The position numbers and the translations under genes were made by a program. The notes beneath the pieces were generated by a model. That model had not been told where the DNA came from. It did no database searches and saw only the letters and a program-made list of their open reading frames with translations. Positions 42,991-51,502 of a stretch of DNA of 64,000 nucleotides are shown here, piece after piece. This DNA is from Nocardioides sambongensis (GTDB taxonomy: Bacteria > Actinomycetota > Actinomycetes > Propionibacteriales > Nocardioidaceae): positions 372,001 through 436,000 of the forward strand of contig NZ_CP041091.1 in the NCBI RefSeq assembly GCF_006494815.1, in the 5' to 3' direction. The first letter of the stretch is position 1. Each line of letters starts with the position of its first letter.

Positions 42991-44105
42991 GGCGAGACGG
43001 TGAGGAAGAGGAACGCGGCGAGCAGGACCAGGTGCACCGCGCCGTTCATCGGCTTGGCCCGGCCGGGGACGACCGTCAGGACGCTGACCACGGCGGAGAG
43101 GGCCAGCAGCACCAGCTGGACCGGCTCCAGACCGAGGGCCAGCTCGCCGGGGAGCCAGATCGACGCCACCGCGATCACCGGGATGGTCAGGCCGATCGAG
43201 GCCATCGCCGAGCCGTAGCCGAGGTTCAGCGAGATCTGCACCCGGTCGCGCAGCGCCGCGCGCACGGCGGCGATCGTCTCCGGCGCCAGGACCAGCAGGG
43301 CGATCGTGACGCCGACCACCGCGTGCGGCAGGCCGAGCCAGTCGACGGCGTCCTCGATGGCGTAGGACTCCACCTTCGCCAGCCCCACCACGGAGACGAG
43401 GGCGACGGCCAGCAGCCCCAGGCTGATCAGCGCCTCCCGGCTGGTGGGCGGGTCGGCGTGACCGTCGCCGTCCTCGTCGGCGGGCGAGGTCCCCTGGGCC
43501 GAGGCGCCGGTCTTGACCGGCAGGAAGAAGTCCCGGTGGCGCACGGTCTGGGTGAAGACGAACCCGCCGTAGAGGACCAGCGAAGCGACCGCCGCGAAGG
43601 CCAGCTGGGAGCCGGTGAAGACCGGACCGGTGGCACCGGTGGTGAAGGTCGGCACCACGAGTGTCAGACCGGCCAGCGAGACCACGGTGGCCAGGGCCGA
43701 GCCGGTGCCCTCGGGGTTGAACTCGGCGAGGTGGTGCTTGACCGCCCCCACCAGCAGCGCGATGCCGACGATGCCGTTGAGGGTGATCATCACCGCGGCG
43801 AAGACGGTGTCGCGGGCCAGCGTCGAGGAGTCGCCGCTGCCGGAGACCATCAGCGTGACGATCAGGCCCACCTCGATCACCGTCACGGCCACCGCGAGCA
43901 GCAGCGAGCCGTACGGCTCACCGACGCGGTGTGCGACGACCTCGGCATGGTGCACCGCGGCGAGCACCGCCGCGATCAGCGCGACCGCGACCACGGCGCT
44001 GACCAGGAGCCCCGGCTTGCTCCCCCAGGTCAGGGCGAGGATCACGGCGGCGAGCAGGGGAGTGGCGACCGTCCATCCGAACCGGCCGGACGTGGTCGCG
44101 CTCAT
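42987..44105 (-). CDS. Cation (calcium)/proton antiporter
   Basis: 372-residue ChaA/CaCA-family exchanger with about eleven membrane segments in two inverted halves. The first alpha repeat is GEPYGSLLLAVAVTVIEVGL and the second is ALLVLAPETIAAVRAALRD, both with the essential Glu. A long acidic, His-containing loop (near residues 208-225) separates the halves. ATG 44105 is preceded by TAGGAT 6 bases away on the minus strand. Calcium is the likely ion; sodium or potassium cannot be excluded. Confidence 0.88.
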   Translation of the reverse strand: MSATTSGRFGWTVATPLLAAVILALTWGSKPGLLVSAVVAVALIAAVLAAVHHAEVVAHRVGEPYGSLLLAVAVTVIEVGLIVTLMVSGSGDSSTLARDTVFAAVMITLNGIVGIALLVGAVKHHLAEFNPEGTGSALATVVSLAGLTLVVPTFTTGATGPVFTGSQLAFAAVASLVLYGGFVFTQTVRHRDFFLPVKTGASAQGTSPADEDGDGHADPPTSREALISLGLLAVALVSVVGLAKVESYAIEDAVDWLGLPHAVVGVTIALLVLAPETIAAVRAALRDRVQISLNLGYGSAMASIGLTIPVIAVASIWLPGELALGLEPVQLVLLALSAVVSVLTVVPGRAKPMNGAVHLVLLAAFLFLTVSP

Positions 44106-44111
44106 GGCGAG

Positions 44112-44189
44112 ATCCTACGGGGCGGTGGTCGGGGGCCCCGTCGGCGGACGGATCGTGAACGGGCCATCGGCGGCAGCGGCGACTACCCT
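44112..44189. promoter_or_regulatory. Back-to-back leaderless promoters
   Basis: On the minus strand TAGGAT (44117-44112) lies 6 bases before ATG 44105 of the antiporter. On the plus strand TACCCT (44184-44189) lies 7 bases before ATG 44197 of the radical SAM gene. Confidence 0.55.
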
Positions 44190-44196
44190 GGTGCGC

Positions 44197-46190
44197 ATGT
44201 CCAGCCAGTCCGTGGATCAGCCCGTGGGGGAGACCGTCGAGTCCGTCTTCGCCCGTCTCGAACCGCACCTGCTGTCGGTCTCCAAGCCGATCCAGTACGT
44301 CGGCGGCGAGCTCAACTCGACCGTCAAGGACTGGGACTGCGGCGCGACCACCGAGCAGGGCGTCACCGTCCGCTGGGCGCTGATGTACCCCGACGCCTAC
44401 GAGGTCGGCCTGCCCAACCAGGGCGTGCAGATCCTCTACGAGGTGCTCAACGAGCGGGACTGGATCGTCGCCGAGCGGACCTACGCCGTGTGGCCGGACA
44501 TGGAGCAGGTGCTGCGCACCGAGGGCATCGGGCAGTTCACCGTCGACGCGCACCGGCCGGTCGCGGCGTTCGACCTCTTCGGGCTCTCCTTCTCCACCGA
44601 GCTCGGCTACACCAACATGCTCAACGCGCTCGACCTCGCCGGCATCCCGATCCACGCGGCCGACCGCACCGACGACCACCCGATCGTGCTCGCCGGCGGC
44701 CACGCCGCGTTCAACCCCGAGCCGATCGCCGACTTCGTCGACGCCGCCGTGCTGGGCGACGGCGAGGAGGTCGTGCTGAAGATCTCCGAGCTGGTCCGCG
44801 AGTGGAAGCAGCAGGGCCGCCCCGGTGGACGCGCCGAGGTGCTGCGCCGCCTGGCCGCCTCCGGAGCGGTCTACGTGCCGGCGTTCTACGACGTCACCTA
44901 CGGGGACGACGGGGCCATCGCCGGCGTCGTACCGAACCACCCGGACGCTCCGGAACGGGTCCGCAAGCACACCCTGATGGACCTCGACGCGTGGCCCTAC
45001 CCCGCGAACCCGCTGGTGCCGCTGGCCGAGACCGTGCACGAGCGGTTCAGCGTGGAGATCTTCCGCGGCTGCACCCGCGGCTGCCGGTTCTGCCAGGCCG
45101 GGATGATCACCCGCCCGGTGCGCGAGAGGTCCATCGAGACCATCGGCAACATGGTCGAGAACGGCGTGCGCAAGTCCGGCTTCGAGGAGGTCGGCCTGCT
45201 CTCGTTGTCCAGCGCCGACCACACCGAGATCGGCGATGTCGCCAAGGGCCTGGCCGACCGCTACGAGGGCTCCAACGTCTCGCTGTCGCTGCCCAGCACC
45301 CGGGTGGACGCCTTCAACATCACCCTGGCCAACGAGTTCTCCCGCAACGGCCGTCGCTCCGGGCTGACGTTCGCCCCGAGGGCGGCAGCGAGCGGATGCG
45401 CGCGGTGATCAACAAGATGGTCACCGAGGAGGACCTGATCCGCACCGTCGCGACGGCCTACTCGCACGGCTGGCGGCAGGTGAAGCTCTACTTCATGTGT
45501 GGTCTGCCCACCGAGACCGACGAGGACGTGCTGCAGATCGCGGAGCTGGCGAAGAAGGTCATCGCCAAGGGCCGCGAGGTCTCCGGGCGCAACGACATCC
45601 GGTGCACCGTGTCGATCGGCGGTTTCGTGCCCAAGCCGCACACGCCGTTCCAGTGGGCCTCCCAGCTCGACGTGGAGACCACCGACGAGCGGCTGGCCCT
45701 GTTGCGCGACACCGTCCGTGCGGACAAGAAGTTCGGCCGCGCGATCGGGTTCCGCTACCACGACGGCAAGCCGGGCATCATCGAGGGACTGCTCTCCCGG
45801 GGCGACCGCCGGGTGGGCCGGATCATCGAGCAGGTGTGGCGCGACGGCGGCCGGTTCGACGGCTGGAGCGAGCACTTCTCCTACGAGCGCTGGATCGACG
45901 CCGCCACGCAGGCCCTCGCCGGCAGCGGGGTCGACCTCGACTGGTTCACCACCCGTGAGCGCGAGTACGACGAGATCCTGCCCTGGGACCACCTCGACTC
46001 CGGCCTCGACAAGGACTGGCTGTGGTCGGACTGGGAGGACGCCCTCGCGGTCGCCGACGGCTCTGCCGACATCGAGGTCGAGGACTGCCGGTGGACCCCC
46101 TGCTACGACTGCGGCGTCTGCCCCGAGATGGGCACCGAGATCCAGGTCGGCCCGACGGGCAAGAAGCTGCTCCCGCTCTCGGTCGTCTGA
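44197..46190 (+). CDS. B12-binding-like radical SAM protein, TIGR03960 (frameshift)
   Basis: 664 residues after correction. The N-terminal 240 residues form a cobalamin-binding-like Rossmann domain (RWALMYPDAYEVGLPNQG, FDLFGLSFSTELGYTNML). The radical SAM domain begins FRGCTRGCRFCQAG near residue 290, giving the CxxxCxxC cluster, and contains GFVPKPHTPFQW. The C-terminus ends with CRWTPCYDCGVC, a further cysteine cluster. The frame breaks in the C run 45374-45377; one more C gives LTFAPEGGSERMRAV. The family is usually coupled to TIGR03936/DUF2344, found here 4 kb downstream. Substrate unknown; an RNA or ribosome link is suspected from its rne/rplU neighbours. Confidence 0.9.
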
Positions 46191-46205
46191 CCCTCGCGCA
46201 AGGTC

Positions 46206-46314
46206 GAGTTGGGGTTTCGGGCCCCTTGAGTCGGGGTTTCGGGCCCCTTCGGTTGGGGTTTCGGGCCGTCGAGCTGCCCGAAGGCACTACTCGATGGGCC
46301 CGAAACCCCAACTC
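46206..46314. terminator. Three 22-bp direct repeats plus an inverted copy
   Basis: Units begin at 46206, 46228 and 46250, each containing GGGGTTTCGGGCC. The first, GAGTTGGGGTTTCGGGCCC, is repeated perfectly in inverse at 46296-46314. Only one inverted copy exists, so the three upstream units compete for it. It lies between convergent genes and is probably a two-way terminator. Confidence 0.75.
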
Positions 46315-46320
46315 AACGCG

Positions 46321-47046
46321 TCAGAGGATCGGCTCGGTGAGGTCGTCGCCCTCGACGTAGCAGACGAGGCGGTCGCCGGCCTCCACGTCGTCGGGGTCCT
46401 GGGTCACCGCCCGGTACTGGAGCGTGCCGTTCGCTGAGGAGAACTCGTCGATCGTCGCCCGGTCCTCGGCGGAGACGACCTCGCTGCAGTACTCGCTCAA
46501 CCGGTCCGCGACGTCGTCGCGGTTGTCGGCTGTGATGTCGGCGACGCCCACGATCTCTCCGTCGTGCTCGTCGGTGCAGTCCTTCTTCACCATCGCCACG
46601 TCACCGTCGACGTCCTCGATGTCGACGCACTGGCCGACCTCGGCGTTCCCCGGGGTGACCACCTGGTCGGCGATGAAGAAGGTGATCGCGCCGACGGCGA
46701 GGGCGCCGACCAGGGTGACGGCGCCGATGACGATGCCGGCCACCGCCATCCAGCGGCCCTTGCGCTTGCCGTCCTTGGTCCGCGAGAGGCCGACGAAGCC
46801 GAGGATCATCCCGATCAGGCCGGTGCAGCAGAGCAGACTCAGCACGAACGACGCGATCGAGACCCCGTCTGTCTTCGCCTCGGTGCCCGGAGCGCCGTAC
46901 CCACCGGCGCCGTACGGCGTGCCGTACTGCGGCTGGCCGTAGGGGTTCGGGCTGCCGCCCGGCGGGTCGTAGGGGTTGCCGCCGCTCGACTGGCCGTAGG
47001 GGTCCGAACCGTTGGGCGGGCCGTAGGGATTGTTGGGGTCGCTCAC
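46321..47046 (-). CDS. DUF4190-type membrane protein with exported Cys domain
   Basis: 241 residues. A Pro/Gly/Tyr-rich cytoplasmic start of about 55 residues (NPYG repeats) precedes two membrane helices (about 62-82 and 98-120) with LLCCTGLIGMILGFVGLSRTK between, typical of DUF4190. The external part (GNAEVGQCVDIEDVDGDVA, CTDEHDGEIVG) resembles the septum-formation domain with paired cysteines. Function unknown. GTG 47046 follows TAGGGT at 7 bases on the minus strand. Confidence 0.8.
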   Translation of the reverse strand: MSDPNNPYGPPNGSDPYGQSSGGNPYDPPGGSPNPYGQPQYGTPYGAGGYGAPGTEAKTDGVSIASFVLSLLCCTGLIGMILGFVGLSRTKDGKRKGRWMAVAGIVIGAVTLVGALAVGAITFFIADQVVTPGNAEVGQCVDIEDVDGDVAMVKKDCTDEHDGEIVGVADITADNRDDVADRLSEYCSEVVSAEDRATIDEFSSANGTLQYRAVTQDPDDVEAGDRLVCYVEGDDLTEPIL

Positions 47047-47053
47047 GCGCTGC

Positions 47054-47059
47054 ACCCTA
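47054..47059 (-). promoter_or_regulatory. -10 box TAGGGT, leaderless (minus strand)
   Basis: Read on the minus strand, TAGGGT then GCAGCGC then GTG at 47046. Confidence 0.55.
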
Positions 47060-47093
47060 CGGTGATGTCGGCGCCCACCGCGACAATGACCAC

Positions 47094-48311
47094 GTGCCAT
47101 CGAGGAAGTCCACGACGCCCGTCCCGGTCCGCCACGTCGACGACGCGGAGCGCCGCGCGCGGCTCGGTCGCCGCCACGGGCTGGCCCGTCCGTTCGACAG
47201 CGTGGGCGAGGCGGCGTCGGCGATGGTGGCGCTGCACGCGACCGAGGCGCCCACGGTCCACCTCGGGTTGTGGGCCCGGGTCGCGGGCCTCACCCTCGAC
47301 ACCGTCGAGTCCGCGCTCTACGACGACCGCACGCTGGTCAAGCAGCTGGCCATGCGCCGCACGCTGTTCGCCTTCCCCCGTGACCTGCTGCCCGCCGTCT
47401 GGGGGAGCGCGGCGGCCCGGGTGGCCACGCAGCAGCGGGGTCAGCTGCTCCGCGACGTGGCACGGGCCGGCCTCGCCGACGATCCGGAGGCGTGGCTCGC
47501 CGAGGTCACCGGGGCGGTGCTCGACCTGCTCGCCGACGGACGTCCGCGGACCGCGGTGCGGATCCGGGAAGAGGTGCCCGCGCTGGCCGGTCGGGTCAGC
47601 CGCGGCACGCCGGGGAAGAAGTGGGCGGGGGAGGTGCCGATCGGGCCCAACCTGCTGACCACCCTCGGCGCCGCCGGTGACCTCGTCCGCGGCGTCAACG
47701 CGGGTCACTGGCGACTCAACAAGCCGGTGTGGCTGCGGACCGCCGACTGGCTGGGCGCCGGCCTGCCGACGCCGACCACCTCCGAGGAGGGGTATGCGCG
47801 GCTGGTCGGCGGCTGGCTGGCGACCTTCGGCCCCGGCACCGAGGACGACCTGGTCTGGTGGCTGGGCGGCACCAGGTCCGTGGTGCGCCGCGCACTGGCC
47901 GACGTCTCCGCCGTACCGGTCGGTCTGGACGGGGGGACGATCGGCTGGCTGTTGCCCGACGACCTCGACCCGGTGTCTCGCCCGGAGCCGTGGGCGGCCC
48001 TGCTGCCGACTCTCGACTCGACGGTGATGGGGTGGAAGCACCGCGACTTCTACCTCGATCCGGACCAGCGTCCCTACCTCTTCGACACCAACGGCAACGC
48101 CGGCAACACCGCCTGGTGGGACGGGCGGATCGTCGGCTGTTGGGTCCAGGCCGACAATGCCGTGGTGCACACCGTCCTCGGCAACGAGGTGCCGGGCGAG
48201 GCGCGGGAAGCGCTCATGGGTGAGGCCGCGCGTCTGACGTCCTGGCTCGACGGCGTGCGGATCACGAATGTGTATGCCTCCCCGCAGATGAAGGAGGCCC
48301 GGCTGCCCTGA
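47094..48311 (+). CDS. Winged-helix DNA-binding domain protein (HTH_42)
   Basis: 405 residues of the winged-helix DNA-binding family PF06224, distantly related to the YcaQ-like gene at 25.9 kb. It has ARRHGLARPF-type start RLGRRHGLARPFDSVGEAA, then LHATEAPTVHLGLWARV, FAFPRDLLPAVWG, and near the C-terminus LLPTLDSTVMGWKHRDFYL and FDTNGNAGNTAWWDGR. Function unproven; a DNA repair glycosylase-like role is possible. GTG 47094 follows GACAAT at 6 bases. Confidence 0.82.
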   Translation: MPSRKSTTPVPVRHVDDAERRARLGRRHGLARPFDSVGEAASAMVALHATEAPTVHLGLWARVAGLTLDTVESALYDDRTLVKQLAMRRTLFAFPRDLLPAVWGSAAARVATQQRGQLLRDVARAGLADDPEAWLAEVTGAVLDLLADGRPRTAVRIREEVPALAGRVSRGTPGKKWAGEVPIGPNLLTTLGAAGDLVRGVNAGHWRLNKPVWLRTADWLGAGLPTPTTSEEGYARLVGGWLATFGPGTEDDLVWWLGGTRSVVRRALADVSAVPVGLDGGTIGWLLPDDLDPVSRPEPWAALLPTLDSTVMGWKHRDFYLDPDQRPYLFDTNGNAGNTAWWDGRIVGCWVQADNAVVHTVLGNEVPGEAREALMGEAARLTSWLDGVRITNVYASPQMKEARLP

Positions 48312-48384
48312 GTACGGCTACTCGGATCCTCGTCGCCCGACGGAGGCAGGCTGGGCGACACCAGTGGGTGGGAAAGGGCGTGGA

Positions 48385-48807
48385 GTGACGGTGGAAATGG
48401 GGCCTGGCGAGCGCTCGGACCCGAGCAACTGGGGGGCCGCTGTGGGCGGCGCGCTGGGCGCGGTCGCTCTGTACCTGATCTGGTTGGGCTGGCACGCGCC
48501 TTATCGGCAAGGTCGTGATTCGAACGTCGAAACCGGCCCTTACGACGCTCAGCAGGTTGCGGGTCTCGCCCTGTCACTGCTCATCCTCGCCGTGCTGCTG
48601 GCATGGCGACTCGCTCCGCGCCCGGCTGCCTTCGGCGTTTCCGGCGGTCTCTGGATCGCCTGTTCGGCCGATGCCGCTTCGCGCCCGAGCTCCGATGGTC
48701 TGTGGCCGATCGGGTCCTTCCTGGTGTTGTGTGCAGGCGCAGGCGCCGCCCTGGTGGTCTCCGAGGTGGCACTCAGGCTCAGGAGGCGTCAACCGGCGGC
48801 CCGTTGA
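48385..48807 (+). CDS. Small membrane protein, unknown
   Basis: 140 residues, no family recognised. Four hydrophobic segments are visible (AAVGGALGAVALYLIWLGW, VAGLALSLLILAVLLAW, a weaker one near 85, and FLVLCAGAGAALVVSEVAL), with a basic C-terminus RLRRRQPAAR. GTG 48385 is the best start; GGAAAGGG lies upstream. Its G+C and third-position bias look weaker than its neighbours, which may indicate recent acquisition or that the gene is marginal. Confidence 0.55.
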   Translation: MTVEMGPGERSDPSNWGAAVGGALGAVALYLIWLGWHAPYRQGRDSNVETGPYDAQQVAGLALSLLILAVLLAWRLAPRPAAFGVSGGLWIACSADAASRPSSDGLWPIGSFLVLCAGAGAALVVSEVALRLRRRQPAAR

Positions 48808-48852
48808 GGTCTTGAGCTCGCTCTCAGTCTCATGGCGGGAAGCCCTTCTGGT

Positions 48853-48868
48853 TCGAACTGTTGTTCGA
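48853..48868. promoter_or_regulatory. LexA (SOS) box TCGAAC-TGTT-GTTCGA
   Basis: Perfect match to the actinobacterial SOS-box consensus TCGAACN4GTTCGA. It sits one base upstream of the TACAAT -10 box of the HNH gene, so LexA would block its promoter. Confidence 0.75.
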
Positions 48869-48874
48869 TACAAT
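48869..48874 (+). promoter_or_regulatory. -10 box TACAAT of the HNH gene
   Basis: TACAAT lies 6 bases before ATG 48881. GGAGG between the two is too close to the ATG to be an ordinary Shine-Dalgarno. Confidence 0.6.
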
Positions 48875-48880
48875 GGAGGC

Positions 48881-50362
48881 ATGGCCTCGCTCTCCGACGA
48901 TCTCTCGACCACGCAGCTGCTGGCTGCGGCGGAGTCAGGGGTGCGGGCGATGGAGGTCGAGCAGCTCCGGGTGGTGCTGGCCTGGTGCGACCGGCACGGG
49001 GAGGACCCCCAGGCGCTGCCGGGGGCGGTGCCGGTCAAGCACGGTGGCGACCGGCTGATCGCGGTGGGTGGTGAGGGAACGCCGGAGGTCGCCGAGCTCT
49101 GTTTCGGCGAGCTCGCGATCGCACTGGAGAAGGGTGTGATCGCGACCCGCAACCTCGCCGGTGACGTGTTGGACCTGCGCCACCGCCTCCCGCTGACGTG
49201 GGCGCGAGTCGTGGCCGGGGAGTGCGAGCCGTGGGCGGCGCTGAAGGCCGCCAAGCTGTCCCGGCCACTGGACCGCGACCGGGTCGGGTTGGTCGACCAC
49301 GCGGTCGCTGCCGCGGTCGGTGAGGGTCCACAGCGGATGCTCACGGTCGCGGAGGCGAAGGTGATCGAGGCCGACCCCGACGCCCACCGTGCCCGGATCG
49401 CTGCGGAGGACGCCAAGACCGGTGTCTGGCTCTCGCGCACCAAGGCCGGCGACACGGTTGACGTGTTTGATGCCCAGCCGGGGACGCGGCGGATCAACGC
49501 CCGCCTCCCGATCGGGACAGCGGTCGAGATCGACGCGGTCCTCGACGACCTCGCCGACGCGCTCGCCGAGCATGTCGAGCCCGCCGACGGCGAGGAGAAG
49601 CCCTCGCGCCGCGAGCTCCGTGCCCAAGCGTTCGAGTTGCTGTCGCGGCCGCATGACGCGGTCGCGTTCCTCGACGGCCTCGATCCAGCCGAGCACGCCG
49701 ACCGTGATGAGCCCGCGGGTGAGGTCAAGCCGCGGGGTCGGCGTCGGTCGGGGGTGCTGCACGTACACCTCTCCGCCCTCGCCCTCCATGCCCTCGGCGC
49801 TGGACATGGCGGTGGTGTGGGCGGTGTGGCGCGGGTCGAAGGGCTCGGGCCGCTGCTCCTCGAGCAGCTCACCGCGCTGCTCCGGCACCGCGAGATCCGA
49901 CTCCAGCCGGTGATCGATCTCAACACCATCGAGACCGTCACCGCCTATGAGCACCCGACCGTGATGCGGCAACGGGTGCTCCTACGCCACGCGGCCGGGG
50001 ACGGGTTCCCGCACAGCACCAGCGCCGCCGGCCTCTCCGGCCGGGTCGACCTGGACCACGCCACCCCCTACGACAGCAGCGGGCCGCCCGGCCAGCCCGC
50101 TCAGACCAGTGGGCAGACGAGTGATCTGAACACCACCCCGTTGACCCGCACCCACCACCGGACCAAGACCCACACCGGCTACCAGGTCCACCCACTCGGA
50201 CTCGCCGCCCACCGCTGGGTCACCCCGCATGGCCTGGCCCGCGTCGTCACACCCCACGGCACCACCAGAGTCGAACTCATCCGCGCCCGCGACGGCACCA
50301 TCCACGGCGAGCTCTACCCCCAACCCGCCCACCAGCGACTCGACCTCTGCCTCGTTTCGTGA
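48881..50362 (+). CDS. DUF222 / HNH endonuclease (13E12-repeat family)
   Basis: 493 residues. The N-terminal DUF222 helical domain (about 10-290) includes LRVVLAWCDRHGEDP and LTVAEAKVIEADPDAH. The C-terminal HNH-type region has VDLDHATPYDSSG near 389-401, then LNTTPLTRTHHRTKTHTGY with N and HH-K in place; the cysteines of zinc-containing HNH relatives are absent. The family exists in many copies in actinobacteria, often with SOS boxes, as here. Activity is unproven. It lies inside a group of accessory genes that splits an otherwise conserved pair. Confidence 0.88.
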   Translation: MASLSDDLSTTQLLAAAESGVRAMEVEQLRVVLAWCDRHGEDPQALPGAVPVKHGGDRLIAVGGEGTPEVAELCFGELAIALEKGVIATRNLAGDVLDLRHRLPLTWARVVAGECEPWAALKAAKLSRPLDRDRVGLVDHAVAAAVGEGPQRMLTVAEAKVIEADPDAHRARIAAEDAKTGVWLSRTKAGDTVDVFDAQPGTRRINARLPIGTAVEIDAVLDDLADALAEHVEPADGEEKPSRRELRAQAFELLSRPHDAVAFLDGLDPAEHADRDEPAGEVKPRGRRRSGVLHVHLSALALHALGAGHGGGVGGVARVEGLGPLLLEQLTALLRHREIRLQPVIDLNTIETVTAYEHPTVMRQRVLLRHAAGDGFPHSTSAAGLSGRVDLDHATPYDSSGPPGQPAQTSGQTSDLNTTPLTRTHHRTKTHTGYQVHPLGLAAHRWVTPHGLARVVTPHGTTRVELIRARDGTIHGELYPQPAHQRLDLCLVS

Positions 50363-50432
50363 TCGGCGACGGCCTTAGGATCCATGGGTCGTCCGGCCGA
50401 GTGCCGGTGATCGATCCAGAGGAGTCACGTCG

Positions 50433-51152
50433 GTGAGTCGCGCCCAACCCGAGCAGCAGGCACCACCGGTGCAGCGGCTGCGGATCCGCTACGCCAAGCG
50501 TGGGCGGATGCGGTTCACCAGTCACCGCGACGTCAGCCGCGCGGTGGAGCGGGCCGTCTTCCGGGCCCGGATCCCGATGGCCTACTCCTCGGGCTTCCAC
50601 CCGCACCCGCGGATCTCCTACGCCGGCGCCTCGCCGACCGGCGCCGCCACCGAGTCCGAGTACGTGGAGCTCGCCCTCGCCGAGGTGCGGGAGGCCGACG
50701 CGGTCGGCACCGCCCTGGACGAGGCCCTGCCCGAAGGGCTCGACGTGGTGGCGGTCGTCGACAGCGCGACCAGCCGCAGCGGGTCGCTCTCGGACCTGCT
50801 GACCGGGAGCCGCTGGCGGATCGAGACCCGTCAGGACCCGGCCGAGGGAGCCGCCGAGGCCGTCGCGGCCTTCCTGGCGACCGACTCCGTCGAGGTCGAG
50901 CGGATGACGAAGAAGGGCCTGCGGACCTTTGACTGCCGGGGGGCGGTGGTCACGATGGCCATCGACGACGCCGGAGCGATCGACCTCCTGCTGGAGCATG
51001 CGGTGCCGGCGGTACGTCCCGACGACGTGCTCACCGGACTGCGCCAGGCCACCGGGTGGGCGCCGCCGGCCAATGCGCTGCTCACCCGCCTCGCCCAGGG
51101 AGTGCTGGACCGCGCCCAGGAGACCCTCGGCGACCCGCTGTCTCCTCGGTGA
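50433..51152 (+). CDS. TIGR03936 / DUF2344 protein
   Basis: 239 residues, the usual partner of the TIGR03960 radical SAM protein. It starts RIRYAKRGRMRFTSHRDVSRA, the family signature, followed by FRARIPMAYSSGFHPHPRISYA. Function unknown; an RNA-binding or RNA-modification helper is suspected. GAGGAG lies 10 bases before GTG 50433, and TAGGAT at 50376 is a possible -10. rne follows after 350 bases. Confidence 0.9.
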   Translation: MSRAQPEQQAPPVQRLRIRYAKRGRMRFTSHRDVSRAVERAVFRARIPMAYSSGFHPHPRISYAGASPTGAATESEYVELALAEVREADAVGTALDEALPEGLDVVAVVDSATSRSGSLSDLLTGSRWRIETRQDPAEGAAEAVAAFLATDSVEVERMTKKGLRTFDCRGAVVTMAIDDAGAIDLLLEHAVPAVRPDDVLTGLRQATGWAPPANALLTRLAQGVLDRAQETLGDPLSPR

Positions 51153-51502
51153 TGCCGAAGGCCTCGCGGCCTTGTGCGATACTCGCCACAGACCGACACC
51201 CAGCGCGCTCCTCCGGGGGCCCTCGCAAGGGGCTTGGCGCTGGTCGGTTCGACGACGTTCTCGCCGGGTGAGAGGCACGATGATCACCGGCACGGTGGGG
51301 GACGGTACGTCGCCAGACCGCGACGCTGGCAGCTCCGATCGGTGACAGGGATCCGGGGCAGGGCGACCGCGGCAGGGGACGGGTCCGTGCTCCAGTGACG
51401 CTTCGCGGAGGGTGTCGTCCAGACGACAGGCTTACGTCGTGCGACCCCGGTCACGCGGCGATGACACACCCGGGCGTTGACGTCCGGGCGAGGAGCAGCG
51501 CA
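51153..51502 (+). promoter_or_regulatory. Structured leader region of rne
   Basis: No gene. AAGGCC-TCGC-GGCCTT (51158-51173) is a perfect 6-bp hairpin just after the TIGR03936 stop and may terminate it. GATACT at 51178-51183 is a -10 candidate. Farther on CCAGCGC pairs with GCGCTGG around an inner GC stem (51211-51243), and GTCGT-CCAG-ACGAC forms another stem near 51415. A long folded leader fits RNase E, which controls its own mRNA in other bacteria; here that is inference. Confidence 0.45.

Noticed and set aside
46206..46267. CRISPR-like array
   Set aside because: The 22-bp units are directly adjacent without spacers and no cas gene is near.
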